A stretch of DNA of 36,886 bases, from assembly GCA_015295905.1 (NCBI GenBank), contig DVEB01000097.1, positions 1-36,886 of the forward strand, given 5' to 3'. A program made the translations under genes and the position numbers. Of the stretch, positions 1 to 7,723 are shown piece after piece. How positions within the stretch are numbered: position 1 is the first letter of the stretch; every line of letters begins with the position of its first letter. Source of the stretch: Synechococcales cyanobacterium M55_K2018_004. GTDB lineage: Bacteria; Cyanobacteriota; Cyanobacteriia; Elainellales; Elainellaceae. The notes under the pieces were generated by a model. The model had not been told where the DNA came from, searched no databases, and saw only the letters and a program-made list of their open reading frames with translations.

Positions 1-188
1 TCATCACAATTGTCAGTCATCGTAGTGGTCAGTCGTCGCAACCATCATCGCAATGACTTGACACCAATCCTTTCAGACACCCCCCTCAAGGGTGGCTGGC
101 ACAGATCCTCATCATCAACAGATGTGGGTCGCAATCCCCGAGTTCGTCGATACCCCACTCAATTACACGGGGAACCAACCCGCAAGAC

Positions 189-446
189 TCAGGCTCCCTG
201 CCCGTTTGTGGCCCAGTCTTGGGGAGTGTAGGTTTTGAGGGAAAGAGCGTGGATCGCTTCGGTTGCCATCGCTGGTTGCACGGCTCGATACACAAGCTGG
301 TGTCGTTGTACTAGGCTCTTGCCTTCAAATAAGGAGGAAATTACCACTGCCTGCCAGTGATCTCCTCCGCCGGTCAAGTCCTGTAGCTGGACCTGAGCAT
401 CGGGAAGTGCCCCTTTGATCATCGCCTCAATTTGTGTTGGACTCAT
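189..446 (-). CDS. bolA: BolA-family protein
   Basis: The protein is a small BolA/YrbA-type protein of 85 residues, close to the usual family length. BolA proteins pair with monothiol glutaredoxins and help handle [2Fe-2S] clusters or iron-dependent regulation. The product starts MSPTQIEAMIKGALPD and has the core GGGDHWQAVVISSLFEGKSLVQRHQ. This matches the family pattern of a G-DH-H strand, a loop and a helix, with the conserved VQRHQLVY segment near residue 50. The ATG at 446 is chosen over an in-frame start at 482 because AGGAG lies about nine bases upstream and the N-terminus then fits the family. In many cyanobacteria bolA sits next to the grxD glutaredoxin gene. No glutaredoxin is visible in the 188 bases downstream, so any partner lies elsewhere. 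Confidence 0.85.
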   Translation of the reverse strand: MSPTQIEAMIKGALPDAQVQLQDLTGGGDHWQAVVISSLFEGKSLVQRHQLVYRAVQPAMATEAIHALSLKTYTPQDWATNGQGA

Positions 447-620
447 GCTTGAAACTCCTAAACGGATACCCACTGTGCTCAACCCAGTGCCTCAAAGCAG
501 ATGTGCTGGGTAAAATGCCCGGCGTTGCTGATTCAAACAATACCTCCTGAAGCGAGAGGCACATGGGGTATGTCTCTCACTCCAAATAATCTGAATCTGA
601 ATCACACAGCGCCAAATGTC

Positions 621-640
621 CTTTATCTAGCTTTATCTAG
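621..640. repeat. Short tandem duplication, 10 bp x 2
   Basis: The unit CTTTATCTAG occurs twice head to tail, immediately before the left boundary of repeat copy A1. Confidence 0.85.
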
Positions 641-643
641 TTT

Positions 644-767
644 AACGTCAGTTCTAGTGAAGCGAGTTTTGGAGCGCCGCGCCCGGCGTGATGCTCCAAA
701 ATCCTTGCTGTTCCGCGCATGTCGCGCATAGAACAGCAAGGGTTTCAGCTTCTCCGGCATTCACGTT
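644..767 (-). repeat. Family A element, copy A1 (124 bp)
   Basis: Full-length copy in reverse orientation. It begins AACGTCAGTTC and ends with the complement of the family left end (AACGTGAATGC here). Both hairpins are present but imperfect, for example CTGTTCCGCGC against GCGCATAGAACAG. The bases AGTTT flank both sides directly (639-643 and 768-772), a possible target duplication. Compared with A2 and A7 it looks older. Confidence 0.9.
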
Positions 768-805
768 AGTTTGCGGTGGAATTTGTCTGACAGGTGGTGC
801 AGTGG

Positions 806-827
806 TTAAGGGGCGATCGCCCCTTAA
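806..827. repeat. 22-bp perfect palindrome around HIP1
   Basis: The arms TTAAGGGGCGA and TCGCCCCTTAA form a perfect palindrome with the octamer GCGATCGC in its centre. It lies about 75 bases past the stop codon of the leftward gene at 901. Confidence 0.85.
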
Positions 828-829
828 CA

Positions 830-859
830 GACTGTCGAGCAGACAACTGTCGAGCAGGG
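830..859. repeat. Short tandem duplication, about 15 bp x 2
   Basis: The core CTGTCGAGCAG is repeated with a 15-base period and small differences in the tail of the unit. Confidence 0.65.
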
Positions 860-900
860 AACAAAGGCAGACAACGACGTATAGCCCAGGCCCGTCCTAA

Positions 901-1530
901 CTAGCGGGGCTGAGTTGGAGTTGTTGCCGGGGGAGGCGTGGGAGTTGCTGGAGCGCCTGACGGGGCAGCACCGCTGCGGGGAAAGGGGGAATCCACAAAC
1001 CCCAGTTCAAACAACTGTCGATAGGCCCGTTGGCCCAACTCACGGGTTGGCTGCTGGCTTTGCACGATCTGGATCAGCAGGGGGACTGCCAGTTCTGGTT
1101 GGTTTTGGGCACGGTGAACCAAGGCCAGTTGGTATGTCGCCTCGTCGCGCAGTTGGGCAGTTTGGAGAGCTTGCTGCCGCTGGCTGTCGGCGATGCGGTT
1201 GTCGATCCCAGTGAAGCTGCCCGCCAACTGCTGATAAAAGTTGGAAAGTTGGTTGAAGACTTGGCGCGCCTGCTGAAGTTTATTGACCGCCAAGTCATAG
1301 TTCTGAGCAGAGACCGCACTGCTGGCCTCACTCATCAACCGTTGTCCGGCCTGAATGCTGAGGATGCTGTTGCTCTGGGCCAGCGGTCGAAGATCCTGAT
1401 TGGCGGCGGTATTTCCTGGTGTGGACTGTGCCCGGACTGCGTCAGGCAGCATGGTTGAGAGGGCGATCGCCCCAGAGACAAGGAGAAGCCGGGCAACTTG
1501 AGAAGGGCGAACCAGATTAAAAGACACCAT
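901..1530 (-). CDS. Secreted helical-repeat (TPR-like) protein
   Basis: This is a 209-residue protein with an N-terminal signal peptide: a basic start, the hydrophobic run LLLVSGAIALSTML and a likely cleavage site after AVRA near residue 34. The mature part is Gln- and Ala-rich and helical, with a TPR-like pair (SAQNYDLAVNKLQQARQVF and ATYQLALVHRAQNQPELAV). It ends in a Pro/Thr-rich tail (ATPTPPPATTPTQPR). It probably acts in the periplasm or envelope as a binding scaffold. No enzyme motif is visible. The start at 1530 is preferred because the signal peptide begins there; the ribosome-binding site is weak. It stands alone between two repeat-bearing gaps. It resembles conserved cyanobacterial hypothetical proteins, but no specific function can be assigned. 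Confidence 0.75.
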   Translation of the reverse strand: MVSFNLVRPSQVARLLLVSGAIALSTMLPDAVRAQSTPGNTAANQDLRPLAQSNSILSIQAGQRLMSEASSAVSAQNYDLAVNKLQQARQVFNQLSNFYQQLAGSFTGIDNRIADSQRQQALQTAQLRDEATYQLALVHRAQNQPELAVPLLIQIVQSQQPTRELGQRAYRQLFELGFVDSPFPRSGAAPSGAPATPTPPPATTPTQPR

Positions 1531-1939
1531 GAATCACTCTAGGAATGGACGATGAAGAACAAGCAGAACCTTCGGGTATTTATCATACACTTCTGGTTCT
1601 CCCAAATTTGCTGTGGGCAGGCAGTGGGGAGACAGAACGTTGATGAGTCAGCCGATGCTTACATAAGGGGCAAGATTTCCTGCATAAGGGGCAAGATTTC
1701 CTGGACCCAGGGGGCGGGATCAGCAGAGAACCGTGCAAAGAATCAATCGTTGATTCACGTGCAAAACCCCGACTCAGATTAGGATGGCTGTAGTTGCAAG
1801 TAGGATGCGAACTGTGACGGTTAACAGATTGTCTAAGTTCCCACTTACCAATCAGAAGCCTGATTCAGTCAGTGATCTAGCCTGAATTTTGCCTCATTCC
1901 CCTTGCTTGCACTCCCGATCGTTAGCCCTGAGACCGCCT
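1531..1939. other. Intergenic region with a 21-bp tandem duplication
   Basis: This gap lies between divergently transcribed genes (the secreted protein leftward, the protease rightward), so promoters for both should be here, but none is clear enough to mark. Apart from the tandem duplication at 1662-1703, nothing stands out. Confidence 0.5.
1662..1703. repeat. Short tandem duplication, 21 bp x 2, exact
   Basis: A 21-base unit beginning CATAAGGGGCAAG and ending TTTCCTG is repeated exactly once, head to tail, with no relation to neighbouring coding sequence. Confidence 0.95.
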
Positions 1940-4051
1940 ATGACTGGTGCCGCTGCTTCTCCCGATCCCGCCCGTCCCACTGCTGGGGTGCTGCCAGGAC
2001 AGGAGGGGCTTATTTTGCAGCAGGGAGGTGAGGAACTGCGCCTCGTGAAGGTGGGCGATCGCTTCACCATCCGCCTGACCACACCCCAGCCGCTTGAACA
2101 CCTGACCACACAACTGGGCGCAACCCGCATCCAGCCTGTCCCTGGTCTGCAACTGCTGGAAGTGCAGGTTGATCCCGCTCGCCTGGAGGCGACCATGCAA
2201 CAGGCACGGGGGCTGGGATCGATTGCCTTTGCCAGCCACATCTATGCGATGGAGGGCAGCCCCCTCACCTTTCTGTATTTGACCAATGAACTGACCGTGC
2301 AATTCGTCAGCACGATGACCACCGAGGCAATCCGGGCGATCGCTCAGGCCGAGGGGTTGCGGGCCATGAAGCCAGTCGCTGGAGTGCCCCAGACCTATGT
2401 GTTTGAGGTGACGCCGCAGGCCACGGTGAACCCGATCAAACTGGCGAACCGTCTGATGCGCCGTCCAGAGGTGTTGGTGGCGGAACCCAATGTTGCCATC
2501 CGCACAGAAAAGCTGTACCGCCCCGTCGATCCCGACTACATCCGGCAGTGGTATCTCCACAACAATGGCGGCAAAGAGATTGCGCCCAACTCCCACATCT
2601 CTGTAGAGGCGGCTTGGGATATTACGCGGGGCGATCGCTCGGTGGTGGTGGCGATCGCCGATGACGGCTTCGACCTCAACCACCCCGACTTCCAAGGAGT
2701 CGGAAAGCTCGTTAGTCCAAGAGACTTGCGGAGGAATGATGCGCTGCCCTTGCCGGAAACCGCCAGCGACAATCATGGGACGGCCTGTGCCGGGATTGCG
2801 ATCGCCGAAGAAAACGGTCGTGGCGTCGTGGGAGTCGCCCCCGGCTGTAGCTTCATGCCCATTCGCACCAGTGGCGTCCTAGACGACCAAGCGATCGAGA
2901 CCCTGGTTGACTGGGTGGTGCAAAACAATGCGGCGGTGCTGTCTTGTAGTTGGGGCCCTAGTGCCGTCAAGTTTCCCCTCTCGCTGCGACGGCGGGCAGC
3001 CATTACCCGGGCAGCCACCCAGGGACGCAATGGACGAGGCTGTGTGGTTGTGTTTGCGGCTGGTAATGCCAACCGCCCCATCGATGGCACGATCAATGAG
3101 CAGGGCTGGCCCCAGGATGTCCTCAAGGGCAAGACCAACTGGCTGAACGGATTCACCGTACACCCCGATGTGATTGCGGTTGCGGCCTGCACCAGCCTCG
3201 GCAAAAAAGCAGCCTATAGCAACTGGGGAGCGGCGATCGCCGTCTGTGCCCCCAGCAATAACGCACCTCCCGGCACCTGGTTTCCCCAGACGGGGTATGT
3301 GTTCACCCCCCCAGTGGTGCAGGGCAGCTTACCGGGGGTGGGCATGTTTACGAGCGATCGCCTGGGTGCAGCCGGCTATGCCCCCAGCGACTATACGGGC
3401 GATTTTGGCGGCACCTCCAGCGCCTGCCCCGTGGTTGCCGGAGTCGCAGCCCTTGTCCTGTCGGCAAATCCCTACCTGACGGCCCGCGAGGTAAAGCAGA
3501 TCTTACAGCAGACCGCCGATAAGATTACCGACCCCGACCCCGACCCCCAGCTTGGCTTCCGCTACGGCACCTACGATGCCAACGGACACTCCCAGTGGTT
3601 CGGCTATGGCCGGGTGAATGCGGCCCGTGCTGTGCTGGCGGCACGCCATCGGCTTACCCCTCTGCAACCCGTCACCCGCTGGGTAACGCTCCCCAATGAC
3701 CGGGCGATCGCCATCCCCGATGCCATCCCCCAGGGAGTGACCAGCCTGATCCAAGTGAGCGAGACTGCCCCGCTGCGAGACCTTCAGATCACCGTCGATG
3801 TCGAACACACCTTCATGGGCGACCTGGAGATCAGCCTAATTCCGCCCCAGGGTGCTCCCATCCTGCTTCAGAGCCGCACCGCAGGCCGCCTCACCCGCCT
3901 GCAAACCACCTACGATTTACGCACCACGCCTGCCCTCCGCCTGTTGCTCAACCAACCCGCCCGTGGCACTTGGCAACTCCGCCTGATCGACCTCGTGCCC
4001 CAAAACACTGGCAGCTTGAGGAGATGGCAACTCGCCCTAGGCCTAGGCTAA
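1940..4051 (+). CDS. Subtilisin-like (S8) serine protease with C-terminal P domain
   Basis: From the ATG at 1940 the protein is 703 residues. An in-frame TTG at 1889 would add 17. The numbers here count from the TTG. An N-terminal region of about 210 residues precedes the peptidase domain and looks like a pro- or fervidolysin-type domain. The S8 triad is complete: D258 in IADDGFD, H296 in DNHGTACAG and S510 in GGTSSACP, with N393 in AAGN for the oxyanion hole. The last 110 residues ([23 protein letters not shown]...[11 protein letters not shown]) are a proprotein-convertase P domain. No signal peptide is seen from either start, which is odd for this class and leaves the location open. The ATG is preferred because the TTG lacks a ribosome-binding site, although neither start has a strong one. 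ribBA follows on the same strand. Confidence 0.9.
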   Translation: MTGAAASPDPARPTAGVLPGQEGLILQQGGEELRLVKVGDRFTIRLTTPQPLEHLTTQLGATRIQPVPGLQLLEVQVDPARLEATMQQARGLGSIAFASHIYAMEGSPLTFLYLTNELTVQFVSTMTTEAIRAIAQAEGLRAMKPVAGVPQTYVFEVTPQATVNPIKLANRLMRRPEVLVAEPNVAIRTEKLYRPVDPDYIRQWYLHNNGGKEIAPNSHISVEAAWDITRGDRSVVVAIADDGFDLNHPDFQGVGKLVSPRDLRRNDALPLPETASDNHGTACAGIAIAEENGRGVVGVAPGCSFMPIRTSGVLDDQAIETLVDWVVQNNAAVLSCSWGPSAVKFPLSLRRRAAITRAATQGRNGRGCVVVFAAGNANRPIDGTINEQGWPQDVLKGKTNWLNGFTVHPDVIAVAACTSLGKKAAYSNWGAAIAVCAPSNNAPPGTWFPQTGYVFTPPVVQGSLPGVGMFTSDRLGAAGYAPSDYTGDFGGTSSACPVVAGVAALVLSANPYLTAREVKQILQQTADKITDPDPDPQLGFRYGTYDANGHSQWFGYGRVNAARAVLAARHRLTPLQPVTRWVTLPNDRAIAIPDAIPQGVTSLIQVSETAPLRDLQITVDVEHTFMGDLEISLIPPQGAPILLQSRTAGRLTRLQTTYDLRTTPALRLLLNQPARGTWQLRLIDLVPQNTGSLRRWQLALGLG

Positions 4052-4167
4052 CGGAACTAGGCTCATGCAACATCGACGACAAAATCACTCCTCCCCACCC
4101 CTCTCACCCACCCCCTAAAATAAAATCATCCCTTCAGAAAACTTCACACCTCATTCAGGACTCGTCC

Positions 4168-5901
4168 GTGGAACCGCTTCATCGTCAAGATCCTTCCAGT
4201 TCAACCAGCCCCACCTTCGCATTTGACAGCATTGAATCTGCCCTGGCAGATCTCAAAGCAGGGCGAGCAGTCGTCGTGGTGGATGATGAGAATCGTGAAA
4301 ATGAGGGCGACCTCATCTGCGCCGCGCAGTTTGCTACGCCGGACATGATCAACTTCATGGCGGTGGAGGCACGCGGGTTGATCTGTCTTGCCATGACGGG
4401 CGATCGCCTCGACCAGTTGGAACTGCCGCTGATGGTCAGCAATACGACTGACGATAGCGAACAGACAGCCTTTACCGTCAGCATTGATGGTGCAGTGCAT
4501 CTGGGCGTTTCCACTGGCATCTCAGCCGAGGACCGGGCACGCACTATTCAAATTGCCATCAACCCCGCCAGCAAACCCAGCGACCTGCGTCGTCCGGGGC
4601 ACATTTTCCCCCTGCGAGCGAAAGAAGGGGGGGTGCTGAAACGAGCCGGCCACACAGAGGCCGGGGTTGATCTAGCAAGATTGGCGGGGTTATATCCAGC
4701 GGGGGTGATTTGCGAGATCCAGAACCCCGATGGCTCGATGGCCCGCTTGCCAGAACTGATTGAGTACGCAAAACACCACAACCTTAAGATCATCAGCATT
4801 GCCGACCTGATCAGTTACCGCCTGCAACACGAGCGGTTTGTCCGTCGAGAAGCAGTGGCCGAACTGCCTACCCAATTTGGCAACTTTAAGATCTATGCCT
4901 ACCGCAACCTGCTGGACAACTCAGAGCACGTTGCCATGGTGAAGGGAGACCCCAGCACCTTCAAAGAGCGTCCGGTGATGGTGCGGGTTCATTCGGAGTG
5001 TTTGACCGGGGATGCGCTGGGGTCGTTGCGCTGCGACTGTCGGATGCAACTCCAAGCGGCCCTAAAGATGATTGAAAATGCAGGGGCAGGAGTCGTCGTT
5101 TACCTGCGGCAAGAGGGACGTGGGATCGGCCTAGTCAACAAACTAAAAGCCTACTCGTTGCAAGACCTGGGGCTGGATACGGTGGAGGCCAACCAACGAC
5201 TCGGTTTTCCGGCAGACCAGCGCAACTATGGTATGGGGGCTCAGATTCTTAACGACATTGGTGTGAAACAGTTCATTCTGATCACCAATAACCCCCGCAA
5301 AATTGCCGGATTGAAGGGCTACGGCCTGGAGATGGTAGACCGGATGCCGTTGTTGATTGAAGCAACGCCCTACAACGCCGATTACCTGGCAACAAAGGCA
5401 GAAAAGCTCGGCCATCTATTGCTGCAAACCTACCTGGTGACCGTGGCGATTCGCTGGCAGGACGAGCCGCTGTCTGTCACTGAAAAATATGAGCGGCTGG
5501 AGAAGTTGCGCCACTTAGCCAAGCTGCATGACCTGCTGGTGCAGGAGGAGGCCCGTTCCGTGGCGATCGCCCTGTTCCACGGATCGTCGCTGATCGTCCA
5601 CCTCGGCCTCAGCCAACCAGAGGCTGTTGCAGCCAATTGGTACGAGGAACCGCATTCTGCCCAGCGAAAGGCAATCGGGCAGTTGTTGGATGATTTGGCA
5701 GCATGGCCCTCGGTGCAGCAGTTAGAGTTTCTCGTCGCTGCGGGACAAGACCCCATGACAAACCTGCGGGTGCAACTGAGCCGTCAAATTTTCCGCCTCG
5801 ACCATCCCACCCTAGCGGATAGCCCCAAACCCTCGCAGGTCTGTGAAGCGCTAGAGACTCAGCGGATCTACGTCTTTTCTACCCATTCCCCTGACGTGTG
5901 A
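4168..5901 (+). CDS. ribBA: Bifunctional DHBP synthase / GTP cyclohydrolase II
   Basis: This cytosolic enzyme makes both precursors of riboflavin. The N-terminal half converts ribulose 5-phosphate to 3,4-dihydroxy-2-butanone 4-phosphate and the next domain opens the GTP ring. Counting from the GTG at 4168 (577 residues), DHBP synthase spans about 15-220, with [10 protein letters not shown] at 39-48 and HTEA at 162-165. GTP cyclohydrolase II spans about 230-420, with zinc ligands C278, C289 and C291 in [16 protein letters not shown] and the RQEGRGIG loop. A further 150 residues form a C-terminal extension of the kind seen in cyanobacterial RibBA. The frame stays open upstream to 3970, inside the protease gene, but GTG with AGGA just upstream gives the normal N-terminus. 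The stop codon lies in a 13-bp tandem repeat. Confidence 0.95.
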   Translation: MEPLHRQDPSSSTSPTFAFDSIESALADLKAGRAVVVVDDENRENEGDLICAAQFATPDMINFMAVEARGLICLAMTGDRLDQLELPLMVSNTTDDSEQTAFTVSIDGAVHLGVSTGISAEDRARTIQIAINPASKPSDLRRPGHIFPLRAKEGGVLKRAGHTEAGVDLARLAGLYPAGVICEIQNPDGSMARLPELIEYAKHHNLKIISIADLISYRLQHERFVRREAVAELPTQFGNFKIYAYRNLLDNSEHVAMVKGDPSTFKERPVMVRVHSECLTGDALGSLRCDCRMQLQAALKMIENAGAGVVVYLRQEGRGIGLVNKLKAYSLQDLGLDTVEANQRLGFPADQRNYGMGAQILNDIGVKQFILITNNPRKIAGLKGYGLEMVDRMPLLIEATPYNADYLATKAEKLGHLLLQTYLVTVAIRWQDEPLSVTEKYERLEKLRHLAKLHDLLVQEEARSVAIALFHGSSLIVHLGLSQPEAVAANWYEEPHSAQRKAIGQLLDDLAAWPSVQQLEFLVAAGQDPMTNLRVQLSRQIFRLDHPTLADSPKPSQVCEALETQRIYVFSTHSPDV

Positions 5902-5929
5902 ACTTGACGTGTGAGCTTGACGTGCGAAC
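5891..5929. repeat. Tandem repeat, 13 bp x 3, overlapping the ribBA stop
   Basis: Three near-identical units of the form TTGACGTGTGAAC run across and past the ribBA stop codon. The last Asp and Val codons and the TGA stop lie inside the first unit. Confidence 0.85.
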
Positions 5930-5949
5930 TCGCGGCCAACACAAACACC

Positions 5950-6029
5950 TATAGCGCTACACGCATCGCTCAGGACAACGCTGTTTGAGAGACAGCCCGC
6001 GGCGCGGGCTGTCTCTCAAACAGCGTGTT
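5950..6029 (+). repeat. Family B element, copy B1, truncated by A2
   Basis: The left end TATAGCGCTACACGC and the central hairpin are present. The hairpin is a near-perfect 24-bp inverted repeat (5978-6001 against 6003-6026) that starts ACGCTGTTTGAGAGACAGCC. The family right end is missing because copy A2 begins at the next base. As a strong hairpin after ribBA it may also act as a transcription barrier. Confidence 0.8.
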
Positions 6030-6153
6030 AACGTGAATTCGGGATAAGCTGAAACCCTTGCTGTTCCGTGCGCGACGCGCACGGAACAGCAAGGGTTTTA
6101 GAGCACCGCGCCGGGCGCGGTGCTCTAAAACCCGCTTAACCAGAACTGACGTT
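6030..6153 (+). repeat. Family A element, copy A2 (124 bp)
   Basis: Well-preserved full copy, from AACGTGAATTC to GAACTGACGTT. Hairpin 1 has arms CCCTTGCTGTTCCGTGCG and CGCACGGAACAGCAAGGG. Hairpin 2 has arms TTTAGAGCACCGCGCC and GGGCGCGGTGCTCTAAA. It sits between convergent genes and ends three bases from the stop codon of the ABC ATPase gene. Confidence 0.95.
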
Positions 6154-6156
6154 TGA

Positions 6157-6927
6157 TTATGCCTTCAACACGCCGTCTTCCAGGTAGGACACGCGGTCTG
6201 CGACATCCATAATGCGGGGGTCATGGGTCACCATCAAGACAGTGCGATTGCCCTCCTTCGCCAGGGTGCGCAGCAGTTCGATAATTGTGTGACCACTGTG
6301 GGAGTCGAGGGCAGCCGTGGGTTCATCCGCCATAATCAGGGGAGGATTGCCCGCTAAGGCGCGCGCGATCGCCACCCGCTGTTTCTGTCCTCCCGAAAGA
6401 TTTTTGGGCAAGTTATCTGCCTTGTCTGCCAGACCCACTTGATCCAGCAAGTCCAGTGCCTCCCCACGGCGGCGCTTGCCCCCCTTCATGCCCTTCACTT
6501 CCAACGCCAACTCAACATTCTCGACTGCGTTCAGAGCAGGAAACAGGTTGAACCCCTGGAAGATGAAGCCAATATTTTTCAGGCGGAAGCGCGACAATTG
6601 CTCACGGGACATAGCAGTAATCTCCTCGCCCAGCAAGTAGACCTGCCCCGAAGTGGGAGTCAGGATGCCCGCCAGAATGGACAACAGCGTCGTTTTGCCA
6701 GACCCAGAGGGTCCCATCAGGAGTTGAATTTCACCCTGGTAAATGTCCAGATTGATATCTTGAAGCGCTTGAAACGAGCCAGCTTCAGAATTGAAAACCA
6801 TGTTGACGTCTTGAGCGACGATCGCTTCAATACGAGGTTTGGCCTGCTCGAAGGGAATTGTTCCGGTGGTCACCACTGTACCGGACAAGGGAGGCGTAAA
6901 AGAAGTCGGGATTTGAGTAGCTGTCAT
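6157..6927 (-). CDS. ABC transporter ATP-binding protein, DevA/LolD/MacB type
   Basis: This is a 256-residue ATPase of the family that powers DevBCA, LolCDE and MacB-type systems, which move lipids or peptides out through the inner membrane using mechanical energy. It has Walker [11 protein letters not shown]-loop [22 protein letters not shown], signature [15 protein letters not shown], Walker [13 protein letters not shown] and the H-loop MVTHDPR. The roughly 35 residues ahead of the ATPase fold form an extra N-terminal extension. The ATG at 6927 is used, since an upstream TTG at 6942 has no support. The usual DevC-like permease and DevB-like membrane-fusion partners are not adjacent, so it is an orphan ATPase here. 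Confidence 0.85.
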   Translation of the reverse strand: MTATQIPTSFTPPLSGTVVTTGTIPFEQAKPRIEAIVAQDVNMVFNSEAGSFQALQDINLDIYQGEIQLLMGPSGSGKTTLLSILAGILTPTSGQVYLLGEEITAMSREQLSRFRLKNIGFIFQGFNLFPALNAVENVELALEVKGMKGGKRRRGEALDLLDQVGLADKADNLPKNLSGGQKQRVAIARALAGNPPLIMADEPTAALDSHSGHTIIELLRTLAKEGNRTVLMVTHDPRIMDVADRVSYLEDGVLKA

Positions 6928-7723
6928 TGATGGGTAGGACAAAAAGCGGGCAGGGAGCCGGGGAATCAGACTATGGACTCAGCGGTGAAGTGGTAAAGCA
7001 TGAACGGAACAACCGATATGCCAACCTAGCGGAGCATTTCGTTGGCCGGATGTCTTGCCTCAAACGATGTCTTGCCTCAAACCATGATGCTTAGGTTTGT
7101 AGTTCCCACTTGCGTGGGCTGACTGACATCAGCACAACAAACCCTGGCTTGACACGGTATAGTCAGCGACCGATCGGAAGGAAGCCAAGTTCCCCAGAGG
7201 GATGTGCTTCGGAGGCATATTCCCCAAACCATAGATCCAAGCACAGTGACCCAAAATCCAGAGGGGAATACAGTAGCTTTCTCCATTATCTCAAGGGAGA
7301 AATCGATCGGGTCTACCGTCGCTAGCTCTACACAAGGTTTTCATAAGGATGCAATCTAAGAGGCAGTGCATAGGTTAAAGGCATGGATGGTAGGGTGCAT
7401 TCAACGATCAGGGGTTTACTATCTAAAATCGCAAATCCAAGCATCTAAGCATCTATAGTGTTCGCCAGTCGTGTTGGCCAACGCTGTTAGGACAACAGGG
7501 ATAAAGGGGGCTTTGCTCCTAGCCAGAGGTTCGCCCCCTGCACCCCGACCCCACCCAGATGGCCACGGCGATCAAATCGTCCCGGAAAACAGGATGGTTC
7601 GAGATTCTTAGAGTATTCCTTCCAGTTTGGGTGATCCCTACATAGGTTGACGTTGCATTTGTGACAGATTTTTCGCTGGAGGATGGGTCTAGGACGCGAG
7701 CAGTTCAGCCCTCCTCTGGTCTT
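6928..7723. other. Intergenic region of about 800 bp
   Basis: There is no convincing gene between two leftward ABC genes. The stretch contains a 17-bp tandem duplication (7049-7082) and a weak TATAGTG-type fragment near 7454 that may be a decayed family B end. The longest open frames lack ribosome-binding sites and familiar sequence. It may hold the promoter of the ATPase gene, but no clear hexamers were identified. Confidence 0.5.
7049..7082. repeat. Short tandem duplication, 17 bp x 2, exact
   Basis: The unit GATGTCTTGCCTCAAAC is repeated exactly, about 120 bases upstream of the leftward ABC ATPase start. Confidence 0.95.

Larger units (their letters stand above)
447..900. other. Intergenic region, repeats only
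   Basis: There is no credible gene between bolA and the next gene. The stretch holds a 10-bp tandem duplication, repeat copy A1, a 22-bp palindrome centred on HIP1 (806-827) and a 15-bp near-exact tandem duplication (about 830-859). Short open frames here lie inside the repeat and have no ribosome-binding site or recognisable product. Confidence 0.7.

Noticed and set aside
1-188. Glutaredoxin (grxD) gene expected after bolA
   Set aside because: No frame shows the CGFS motif or the Grx4 start; nothing codes convincingly in this end piece.
447-482. Longer bolA start
   Set aside because: The AGGAG ribosome-binding site and family alignment both point to the ATG at 446.
688-900. Open frames through repeat copies A1, A3, A4, A8 and A9
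   Set aside because: The frames change with every copy and read through hairpins. They have no ribosome-binding sites, so the elements are judged non-coding.
915-1458. Rightward open frames opposite the secreted protein gene
   Set aside because: They are shadows of the leftward gene, which has a signal peptide and sensible protein composition.
3970-4167. Upstream extension of ribBA overlapping the protease gene
   Set aside because: The frame is open, but the residues do not look like a RibBA N-terminus, the region is the protease 3' end, and GTG at 4168 has a suitable ribosome-binding site.
5891-5929. CRISPR-like array
   Set aside because: The three 13-bp units are directly adjacent with no spacers and there are no cas genes in the window.
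7500-7560. Possible tRNA because of the GGTTCGCCCCC string
   Set aside because: No matching acceptor, D-arm or anticodon stem could be folded around it. No other tRNA-like T-arm was found in the gaps.
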